Shown in pieces: positions 14,957-21,734 of a stretch of DNA of 33,920 nt (positions are counted from its first letter, which is position 1; every line of letters begins with the position of its first letter). Both the position numbers and the translations under genes were made by a program. The DNA comes from GCA-002722245 sp964230605 (lineage in GTDB: Bacteria; Bacteroidota; Bacteroidia; Flavobacteriales_C; GCA-002722245). The stretch lies in contig CAXRIN010000004.1 in NCBI GenBank assembly GCA_964230605.1, positions 1-33,920 of the forward strand. The letters run 5' to 3'. A model generated the notes under the pieces. It worked only from the letters and a program-made list of their open reading frames with translations. It did no database searches and was not told where the DNA came from.

Positions 14957-15915
14957 TGATGACTTCCTTCTTGAACGTTAATACTCCAATAAGTTTTATA
15001 CCAATCATACGAATCTTCTCGTGGGAAGTAGGTATCATCAGCATGATCACCATCATTGGCATTAATTCTCATATAAATCGTTGTGTCTTGTAAAAATGTT
15101 TCAGGAACATTAAACAAGAAATACCAATACTCATCCGATGACCAAGTGAAATATTGTCCGTTTTCAGAATGAATAGGACTTGAAAAATCATCCTCTAGAT
15201 ATGAAAAGTCTAAACGCACATTTTCTAAATCTTTCATCGCAGTTGAATCATCTGTTATATCTGCTGTGATTAAAACCCTCATATTTGTATCCAGAATCAT
15301 TGATAAATATCCTTGATTATCTTCTCTATTATCAGCTCCAGAAAGCACGTTATAAGGCTGTGGCGTAGACAATAAATCAGCACCTCCTTCTAGACAATAA
15401 AACCATTGCATTCTAGGTTCTTTATTGGGCATAACGGCCACATTTCCTTGAAAATCTTTCGCGCCTCCTAAAATCCAAGCGGAAATTCTATCCAAATCAT
15501 CCTGCGGTAATCCGGTACCAATATTATCCTGTGGCATACGATCATTTGTATTGGCAAAAGTGGTCCAATTTAATCGTTTTTGTAAAACCGAATTAGTTGT
15601 ATCAAATGGCACAACTCTATATTCATAATCATTAGTAGGGTTATTTTTTATTATCGGATGATAAACCAATGTTGAATAAGAAGACATTACCGTTCTGAAA
15701 TCTGGCTCAAAAGTACCATCATGACAGCCCGGAGTTGAACATTTTGGCAACAAAATATCTCTGTGAATTGATACAATACCATTAGGATCCAAAGTATCTA
15801 TTGGCGTTTCATTCCCATAATCAATATCATCATATGGATTATTAGGTGTAACCTCATCTTTCTTACAAGAAGTGAATAATGCAGCAAATAGGAATATGAA
15901 TAAAAGTTTTTTCAT
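14953..15915 (-). CDS. Lipoprotein with a cytochrome c-like domain (CX4CH motif)
   Basis: 320 residues, with a lipobox LFTSC at the N-terminus. Residues about 45-155 look like a class I cytochrome c: PKCSTPGCH (Cys59, Cys64, His65), a methionine in RMPQDN (Met127) as a possible distal axial ligand, and the C-terminal helix ISAWILGGAKDF. The spacing is CX4CH, not the usual CX2CH. The rest (about 160-320) is a beta-rich domain with aromatic and acidic patches, not recognised. Such motifs occur in secreted PSCyt1-type proteins of planctomycetes and Bacteroidota. Whether heme is really attached is not shown. It starts one base after the phosphatase-fold gene's stop and overlaps the following gene. 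Confidence 0.72.
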   Translation of the reverse strand: MKKLLFIFLFAALFTSCKKDEVTPNNPYDDIDYGNETPIDTLDPNGIVSIHRDILLPKCSTPGCHDGTFEPDFRTVMSSYSTLVYHPIIKNNPTNDYEYRVVPFDTTNSVLQKRLNWTTFANTNDRMPQDNIGTGLPQDDLDRISAWILGGAKDFQGNVAVMPNKEPRMQWFYCLEGGADLLSTPQPYNVLSGADNREDNQGYLSMILDTNMRVLITADITDDSTAMKDLENVRLDFSYLEDDFSSPIHSENGQYFTWSSDEYWYFLFNVPETFLQDTTIYMRINANDGDHADDTYFPREDSYDWYKTYWSINVQEGSHQ

Positions 15916-15916
15916 T

Positions 15917-17233
15917 TTAAACTAATACATCTGTTAATACTTCTCCTGGCAATAAACCGCTTGGAATATCAGCATCAAAACCAAGGAGATTTGCAATGGT
16001 TGGAACAATATCAATACTTTCACCATACTCCGATGAAATTACATGATCCTGCTTAATGACATTTGATGGCCCTAAAATCATTGCGAAAATTTCACGGGAA
16101 CGATCATCACTTGTATGATCATAAGCTGGACGTCCATATGCATCAACTACTGTATTTGGATCGGCATTTCTACCATGCTCCGGCATAACAATCATTACCG
16201 TATCGTCAGCTAAACCTGGTGTAGACTGGATAAAGTTCCAAAGGTGCGAAACACCCCAATCTGCCTTCACTAAATTGTTACAATAACTTGTAAAGTTAGA
16301 GTGGCAAATATCAACCGCTTGTAAATTTAAAACCAATAACTCTGGCTCAAATCTTTGTAAAACTTGTTCAGCGTAATGAATATTAATCAAATCATTATTT
16401 ACCCATCCTGGACCTCCCCAACTAAGATATTCCGGTCCGGAAATTCCAGCAGTAAATAACTCTCTTAAAAAGGCCTCTAATTGTTCTCTTTCTTCAATTG
16501 AATTGGTTACTCCAACTGATTCAGCTGAAAATTGAGATCCGAAATTCCCATCACAAAAACCTTTTAATTTCTCAGCCGCAGCCTTCTCATCAGCTGTAAA
16601 ATTTATTGGAGAACCAATTTCGCCATATCCTTCGGCACTAATCAAAGAGGACGCCTGAATATAATTTGCGCCATACATTGAACCATAACCAGGATACGAA
16701 CTATAATTTAAAGCTGGATATGGCCCCAGCGAATCCGATAACCACCAAGCATTTAATGAACTCATTGCCGAGTTACCAGCATGTTTTCTATAATATTCAA
16801 ATATGGTTGGATAATCGGGATTGGTTCTTAAGTTTAATGTTGAATTTGTGTATCTTCCAGTCAGCGCTGTAATGTGTCCGTTGTAGTGACCTGTTGGCCC
16901 TTCCGCAAATCGAACTTCTTTTAAAAGCGTACCATATTCTTGTAATCTACTTGATCCTAATGGATTAGAAGGAATTTGTGAATCCAATAAAAAGCCCGGT
17001 TGTTCAGTATATCCTCCACTCACATCTTTCAACATGGTAGACATTAAGTTTCCTTCATTTTGCTTTACTGATTCATCATTTCTAATCCCTCCAGCTAACA
17101 TACAAAAAACTACATGATTTACTTTTCTTGTACCAGTAGCTGCAAATAATCTACCTGAAGGTAAAATATAGGGTGCTGCCATTACACCAGCAGCTGAAAG
17201 TCCTATTTTCTTTACAAAATCTCTTCTTTTCAT
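15917..17233 (-). CDS. Tat-exported alkaline-phosphatase-superfamily protein (DUF1501-like)
   Basis: 438 residues with a twin-arginine signal (MKRRDFVKK, then a hydrophobic stretch to about residue 32), so it is exported folded. The body shows the metal-binding skeleton of the alkaline phosphatase/sulfatase superfamily: ITALTGRY (121-128), where the nucleophile normally sits, VDICH (Asp308, His311), EHGRN (Glu352, His353) and DHTSDD (His373). Glu352 stands where PhoA has Asp, as in several divergent members. A C-terminal DIVPTIANLLGF segment is typical of sulfatase-like enzymes. It sits in an operon with LGR-repeat and cytochrome c-like lipoproteins, like the DUF1501 genes of planctomycetes. 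The substrate is unknown. It is one base from both flanking genes. Confidence 0.8.
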   Translation of the reverse strand: MKRRDFVKKIGLSAAGVMAAPYILPSGRLFAATGTRKVNHVVFCMLAGGIRNDESVKQNEGNLMSTMLKDVSGGYTEQPGFLLDSQIPSNPLGSSRLQEYGTLLKEVRFAEGPTGHYNGHITALTGRYTNSTLNLRTNPDYPTIFEYYRKHAGNSAMSSLNAWWLSDSLGPYPALNYSSYPGYGSMYGANYIQASSLISAEGYGEIGSPINFTADEKAAAEKLKGFCDGNFGSQFSAESVGVTNSIEEREQLEAFLRELFTAGISGPEYLSWGGPGWVNNDLINIHYAEQVLQRFEPELLVLNLQAVDICHSNFTSYCNNLVKADWGVSHLWNFIQSTPGLADDTVMIVMPEHGRNADPNTVVDAYGRPAYDHTSDDRSREIFAMILGPSNVIKQDHVISSEYGESIDIVPTIANLLGFDADIPSGLLPGEVLTDVLV

Positions 17234-17234
17234 A

Positions 17235-17738
17235 TCAAAACTGTCGGTATTCGTTAGAAGTCATCAAAGCATAATAAATTACTTCTGGCGTTACACTAGC
17301 ATCTTTACTAATGCAATCTGTCATAAACCAAAGTTCATATTCACTTGGCTCTCTGTTAAATACTTTTTTGTAAGCATTAATTACGAACTGACTTGGATTT
17401 GCATTCATTTCAACAATAGATGGAATATTAGCGGCTGGATCTGCGATAAAATTTCTGATAATTAAATCCTCTGTAACCCCAACATCTCCAAATGCAATAT
17501 AAATCTGCTTTAAATCATCAAGCCTGTTAGTTGGAATGTTTGCGTCAAAAATATCTGAATAGGCTATTGAAATATATTCCGTAGATGTTTTCACATTAGG
17601 TTTATCGGCTCCCGCCTGACTAACATTTACTTTATCAACTTTATAAACATATTCTTTTTCCTTTTTTTTACAAGAGGATAGGCTTAAGATTAAGCCGATT
17701 AAAAGAATATTAAAAACCCTAAATCCCCACATACTCAT
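17235..17738 (-). CDS. Lipoprotein with an LGR-type helical module
   Basis: 167 residues with a lipoprotein signal ending in LSLSSC. The mature part has a Lys/Glu-rich linker, a middle domain without a recognised family, and at about 117-165 a helical module reading FVINAYKKVFNREPSEYELW, ending in LMTSNEYRQF. The same pattern (Leu/Phe-x-Arg, Pro-x-x-x-Glu-Leu, then SNEY) recurs three times in the preceding gene's product. It is related in style to PSD1/DUF1553 and DUF4214 segments. The first of two in-frame ATGs overlaps the preceding gene by 20 nt. The end is one base before the Tat-protein start. Confidence 0.68.
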   Translation of the reverse strand: MSMWGFRVFNILLIGLILSLSSCKKKEKEYVYKVDKVNVSQAGADKPNVKTSTEYISIAYSDIFDANIPTNRLDDLKQIYIAFGDVGVTEDLIIRNFIADPAANIPSIVEMNANPSQFVINAYKKVFNREPSEYELWFMTDCISKDASVTPEVIYYALMTSNEYRQF

Positions 17739-18591
17739 CCAAAATTAAAATTCGTTTTTGCATCGCTTTAAAATCAAAATCTGCTTTGTAAGCAACACTC
17801 ATCGAAGCTAACTCTTCACTTGTTGGCTCCCTAAATAAAAACCTTAAAAAGGCTGTTCTTATTTGTCCTTCAATATATTCATTACTTGATAGAAATATGT
17901 CTACCAAATCTTCCTTAGACCGCCCTAACTGATAAAAAACAGTCGACTGCGTTCCATCTACCATTTCTGATGCAGCCTCAAGTTCTGATGCTGTTGGGTA
18001 TCGAAATAAGAAGTTCTGGTACAATGAAACAACGAAATTTTCCGTCCCCATGTTGATATCATCATAAAAATGATTCAGAATACATCTTTTTTGAACTTCT
18101 ATAAAATTGATATTCTGATTTTCCAATTCAGGAATTACTTCCTGCAACAATGTCAAACGCTCAATAAAATAATCGAAAGCATCAATTAAATTTGGATCGT
18201 TAGTCGTTTCTTTTGAATCAATAAAAATTTGCTTGAATTGAGTAAAGTCTGACGTGTCAGCACTATTTAAAATATCTTCCCTGATTGTTTCGAATTCATT
18301 GTGGTAATATTCATTATTCATTAGTACCAAATCAACTAACTCTTTTCTGTTATCGCCTCTTAAATCATTCTTATTTACGATCGCCAAACCTGCTTCATAC
18401 TCAGCCTCAGAAGCTTGTCTACCTAAAACCGATATATAAAGCTTATTTACATAATTCTCCTTAGTAACAGTTTCGATAGTATTATCAGGCGGAGGTGTAT
18501 TTCCTTCGATATATTCAAAATCATCTTTACTACAAGATGAAAGAATAAAAACTCCTAAAAACAAATAAAGGATATTCTTTAATTTCCTCAT
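17719..18591 (-). CDS. Lipoprotein with three LGR-type helical repeats, first gene of the operon
   Basis: 290 residues with lipobox FILSSC. Three repeats follow: about 43-98 (YVNKLYISVLGRQASEAEYE and a LMNNEY end), about 183-240 (FVVSLYQNFLFRYPTASELE and a LSSNEY end) and about 243-288 (AFLRFLFREPTSEELASM and a LILDEY end). A helical spacer separates the first two. Each repeat has an aromatic-Leu-Tyr helix, a Leu-x-Arg turn, a Pro/Ala-Glu-Leu helix and a closing Ser/Asn-Glu-Tyr. This is how planctomycete PSD1/DUF1553 C-termini and DUF4214 modules read, but I cannot assign it firmly. It opens the five-gene unit. No clear TAnnTTTG promoter was found in the 53 nt before it. Confidence 0.7.
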   Translation of the reverse strand: MRKLKNILYLFLGVFILSSCSKDDFEYIEGNTPPPDNTIETVTKENYVNKLYISVLGRQASEAEYEAGLAIVNKNDLRGDNRKELVDLVLMNNEYYHNEFETIREDILNSADTSDFTQFKQIFIDSKETTNDPNLIDAFDYFIERLTLLQEVIPELENQNINFIEVQKRCILNHFYDDINMGTENFVVSLYQNFLFRYPTASELEAASEMVDGTQSTVFYQLGRSKEDLVDIFLSSNEYIEGQIRTAFLRFLFREPTSEELASMSVAYKADFDFKAMQKRILILDEYVGI

Positions 18592-18644
18592 TAAAATAAT
18601 AGATTTGACCCTTGTTAATCTTTGACGATATAAGATAATAAAAG

Positions 18645-19271
18645 TTGCGTAATAATTCTGAAAATAAAGTCTTTACGGAAGAGACTAAAGTGAAAAAATA
18701 CTTTAGATTCATTCAAGAAAACCCTTACAATCTTAGGGAGCAAACTATCATGAAATCATTATTTCCTGATTTAGCACAAAAAGATTGCTTAGAAATTGGA
18801 TGCGCCGGAGCAATTTACAGCAGAATGATGATGGAAAAGAAAGCAAATTCAATTTGCTCTTTTGATTATAGTCCGCTTATGATTTTTGAAGCTCAAAAAA
18901 TCACAAAGAAAAAGGTTAACTATTCAAACAGGGACATTAATACACCTTGGAAGGCAACTTCAGAATTCGACTTTATTTGTGCCTCATTTGTGTTACATTA
19001 CTCCGAGAACCTTGAGCTATCAATTAAGAACATCGCAAAAAATTTAAAGCGCAATGGACAATTCCTATTCTCCATTCCCAACCCTCAACTACACTATCAA
19101 AAAGGAATTCAAAAATCAACGGTACAAACACAATTAAACGGTGAGCTTACAAAATTTTTCAATCATCCACTAAGCTCTATTTTTGAAACTTTAGCACCTT
19201 ATTTCAAATTGGAAAAATGTATAATCAATGAAGAGATATTGATTTTGAAGCTAGCAATGAATTTGTCCTAA
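18645..19271 (+). CDS. Class I SAM-dependent methyltransferase
   Basis: 208 residues. Motif I CLEIGCAGAIYSR (about 48-60), the Asp-ending strand ICSFDYSPLMI and FICASFVLHYSENL place it among small-molecule methyltransferases (Methyltransf_11/25-like). The region after NIAKNLKRNGQFLFSIPNP is the conserved fifth strand. The TTG at 18645 is used because the first in-frame ATG comes 35 codons later, inside the fold. It diverges from the five-gene export operon (53 nt between starts) and converges on the 106-aa gene with only six bases between stops. The substrate is unknown. Confidence 0.82.
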   Translation: MRNNSENKVFTEETKVKKYFRFIQENPYNLREQTIMKSLFPDLAQKDCLEIGCAGAIYSRMMMEKKANSICSFDYSPLMIFEAQKITKKKVNYSNRDINTPWKATSEFDFICASFVLHYSENLELSIKNIAKNLKRNGQFLFSIPNPQLHYQKGIQKSTVQTQLNGELTKFFNHPLSSIFETLAPYFKLEKCIINEEILILKLAMNLS

Positions 19272-19277
19272 GCCGGA

Positions 19278-19598
19278 TTAATTAAGTGAAATGATATCAA
19301 ATTCATCTTCTTCATCATTGAAGAGCATATCGGCAAAGTCTGCAACGTCATTCCCCATTTCAGATTCAGGATCAACTGCATGAACATTATTTTCTTTGTC
19401 GTAATAAATCTCTTCTATTCCTAAATCTACACCCGCTTTACAAACTTCATCTTGAACCTTGAAAAATAAATCTGAATCAGATTCTAATCCTTTTTGTTCA
19501 TCCACAAAATCTTTTGCAACTAACCCTAAATTAAAAACCTCTAGTAGATATTTGTATTCTTCTGTTGTTAAACTTAATTCTATTTTATTTACTTCCAT
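19278..19598 (-). CDS. Acidic small protein of unknown function
   Basis: 106 residues from the ATG at 19596-19598; the open frame starts 36 nt further upstream inside the previous gene, but MEVNKIELSLTTEEYKYLLE reads as a natural start. The protein is soluble, begins with a helix-turn region and has an acidic C-terminal tail (FNDEEDEFDIISLN). No family is recognised. It is the last of four minus-strand genes, 22 nt after the DUF6268 gene, and probably shares its transcript. The function cannot be inferred from sequence. Confidence 0.62.
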   Translation of the reverse strand: MEVNKIELSLTTEEYKYLLEVFNLGLVAKDFVDEQKGLESDSDLFFKVQDEVCKAGVDLGIEEIYYDKENNVHAVDPESEMGNDVADFADMLFNDEEDEFDIISLN

Positions 19599-19620
19599 TC
19601 TTTTTAACTTGAAGAGATAA

Positions 19621-20685
19621 TCACAAACTAACAAAGCTTATTCCTACTAACCCGTAAAAGGAAGTCCCTAAACTTGATAAACCTCCATATTCTTGTTTTC
19701 CAAAAAAGCCTCTAAAAAATTCTTTTCCTTCATTTAATTCATCAAGATTAAAACTGTAGTTTAACCTTGATCCCAACTGTGTATTCAGCCAAAAGAAACC
19801 TATTAGTTTTCTATTCCATTCAATCCTAGGACGAATTTCCCCCCTTCTTAATTCCATACTATTACCATTAAAAGACAAACCTGATAAATGGTAGCTACCT
19901 CCTTCTAATTCATATCCAAACATTAATAAGCTGCTTTTCTTTATCCAGTATTTCCCATGTGCTTTAGCTGGAAATAAAATTTCCGTTCCCCATTTCTCCT
20001 TTTTGCTAGTCCAGTTGTATAAAACAATTGGGACATAATTAAGCTCACCCACTCTGTATGTGCGAGAAGCTCCTACTGCCCATTGCAATCTATCACTTGG
20101 CCTTTTCCCCCATAAAAAAGCAGCGCTATATTTTGTTAGTCCTAAGGTGTGAAAATCGGAAAAAGTATAGTTACCATTGTAATCTGCTTGACCTTGAAAA
20201 ATTAAAAACTGTTTATCATTTATAGGCTTAAAAACAGTAGTAAAAAGACCCGAAGTACTCAAATTACTTCTTTTCAACTCACTTAAAATAGGCTCAAAAG
20301 CACCCGCGGGATTATCCACATTAAAAGAAGTATTCATGTAATTGGCTCCTAACTGCCAAACAATACTGTTCCTAGAAACAACAGGAATATTCAAATTTAA
20401 TCTTAATCCCCCTGTATAATTGACATTAGCTGACTCATTGACCTGCCAATCCTCTCCTTCTAAGTAACCCGTCCTATCTGAAAACTCAGCTCTATATGGC
20501 GTTTGAGCATCCCAAGCTACATTAATAAAACGATTTGGACTTAATCCATTTATTTTTGGACTAGCATACGTTTTTGTTTCTTCATCAGCATATTCAAAAT
20601 CATCATAATTGATTTCATCGTCTTCCTGTCCTAAAAGAATTAATGGAAGGAATGTTACAAGAAAAAGAAGGCTTTTAAGTTTCAT
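19621..20685 (-). CDS. DUF6268-type outer membrane beta-barrel protein
   Basis: 354 residues with a signal peptide (LLFLVTFLPLILLGQ) and an acidic linker (EDDEINYDDFEYADEE), then alternating aromatic beta strands typical of a barrel (for example VWQLGANYMNTSFN and GLRLNLNIPVVSR). I read it as the DUF6268 family of Bacteroidota outer membrane proteins. It follows the DUF2147 gene by four bases. The C-terminus ends LVGISFVSL, with a hydrophobic last residue and not the usual aromatic. Ligand or transport role is not known. Confidence 0.7.
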   Translation of the reverse strand: MKLKSLLFLVTFLPLILLGQEDDEINYDDFEYADEETKTYASPKINGLSPNRFINVAWDAQTPYRAEFSDRTGYLEGEDWQVNESANVNYTGGLRLNLNIPVVSRNSIVWQLGANYMNTSFNVDNPAGAFEPILSELKRSNLSTSGLFTTVFKPINDKQFLIFQGQADYNGNYTFSDFHTLGLTKYSAAFLWGKRPSDRLQWAVGASRTYRVGELNYVPIVLYNWTSKKEKWGTEILFPAKAHGKYWIKKSSLLMFGYELEGGSYHLSGLSFNGNSMELRRGEIRPRIEWNRKLIGFFWLNTQLGSRLNYSFNLDELNEGKEFFRGFFGKQEYGGLSSLGTSFYGLVGISFVSL

Positions 20686-20689
20686 AGTA

Positions 20690-21157
20690 CTATTTCTTTT
20701 TCATTACTAACCTTTTCCAAACGTCAGTCCTACCAAATGTTTTAACTCCAATATAACCTCTTATGTCAATTGTGTTTTCATCCTTCAATTTGATTACACA
20801 GCTGTAAGTGCTTCCATTTTGTGGATCATAAATAGTTCCTTCGGTCCACTCATTATCTCCTGAGTACACAAAATCCTTTAAAAGCCTGTAGCCTTTTAAT
20901 GGCACACTCTTCAAACTCTCATCGGGATTATTTTTATCGGTTTTAGGCTTACCTGTTTCTGGATCAATAGGCTCTCGTAACCATACGATTTTACCATAAT
21001 ATTTCCCTGAAATTTTATCGATTTTAACTTTAACCTTTTTGTTACTTGGCTCCCAAACTCCGATAAGTTGATCACCTTCTTCGGATGAATCGCCAACCAT
21101 TGAAGTTAGCATCAACAAACCAATAAAAACAAACATAAATGATTTAACTTTTCTCAT
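20690..21157 (-). CDS. DUF2147 family secreted protein
   Basis: 155 residues with a signal peptide (KSFMFVFIGLLMLTSMV). The mature part carries the DUF2147 signature: LIGVWEPSNKKVKVKI, then SGKYYGKIVWLREP, then PLKGYRLLKDFVYSGDNEW with the sequence GTIYDPQNGSTYSC and a final strand IDIRGYIGVKTFGRTDVWKR. DUF2147 proteins are small secreted beta-barrels, common in Bacteroidota and Proteobacteria, that are often linked to lipid or stress-related loci; their biochemical role is unproven. It sits five bases after the preceding lipoprotein gene and four before the DUF6268 gene. Confidence 0.85.
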   Translation of the reverse strand: MRKVKSFMFVFIGLLMLTSMVGDSSEEGDQLIGVWEPSNKKVKVKIDKISGKYYGKIVWLREPIDPETGKPKTDKNNPDESLKSVPLKGYRLLKDFVYSGDNEWTEGTIYDPQNGSTYSCVIKLKDENTIDIRGYIGVKTFGRTDVWKRLVMKKK

Positions 21158-21162
21158 AATAA

Positions 21163-21672
21163 TTAGTTTTTAAGTTTAACTTCCCAATCTAGTTCTGCTA
21201 TAATTGAGTAATCATCATACCAATCTTCGGCCAAATTAAAATCTACAACTAAGGTTTGTTTTTTATCCTGTAAAATTTCAGATAAAAAATCTTGTTCTGT
21301 GGCTAATCTTATTTCAAACTTACCTTTATTGTTTGATTTTGGTTCATTAAGAAAACCACACTCTTTCATACTCGTATTTGGAGACGCAAGAGATAAAGTA
21401 AAAGAATTAGGGAAAGGCAATGTTGCGGTATCTATAAAAAGCTTTACAGACTTTAATACTACTTCATCTAATTGAGATTTCATTTTCCCTTCTGGTAGAA
21501 CCTCTTGAAAATCAAAATCTACAACAGCTGTATTCACTCCCTCAAACAACGGCCCAACAGCAACCAAATCAATTTTTTGAACTTTTGTATCAAAACTCTC
21601 TGTACTACTACATGAAACAAAGATGAGGGCGAAAACGACAAATAAAGGAATTGATGTTTTAAATATTGACAT
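21163..21672 (-). CDS. Lipoprotein of unknown function
   Basis: 169 residues with a lipobox IFVSC, then a beta-rich mature part (for example NTAVVDFDFQEV, SVKLFIDTATL and LVVDFNLAEDWYDDYS). No family is recognised. It opens the four-gene envelope unit (lipoprotein, DUF2147, DUF6268, acidic protein), with intergenic gaps of 5, 4 and 22 nt, and lies just downstream of a terminator that closes the DUF5723 operon. It is likely on the inner face of the outer membrane. Confidence 0.68.
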   Translation of the reverse strand: MSIFKTSIPLFVVFALIFVSCSSTESFDTKVQKIDLVAVGPLFEGVNTAVVDFDFQEVLPEGKMKSQLDEVVLKSVKLFIDTATLPFPNSFTLSLASPNTSMKECGFLNEPKSNNKGKFEIRLATEQDFLSEILQDKKQTLVVDFNLAEDWYDDYSIIAELDWEVKLKN

Positions 21673-21698
21673 ATGAAAATTTACAAATTTTTATTGAA

Positions 21699-21729
21699 AA
21701 AAAACAGCTCAAACATTGAGCTGTTTTTT
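21699..21729. terminator. Bidirectional terminator after the DUF5723 operon
   Basis: CAGCTCA/TGAGCTG with a 5-nt loop, flanked by six A on the left and six T on the right, so either strand gives a stem with a T tract. It lies 5 nt past the DUF5723 gene stop. Confidence 0.85.
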
Positions 21730-21734
21730 GATTA

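Noticed and set aside
18530..18712. A 60-codon minus-strand open frame overlapping the start of the operon's first gene
   Set aside because: It overlaps the lipoprotein signal of the 290-aa gene and the start of the divergent methyltransferase, and codes for low-complexity residues only.
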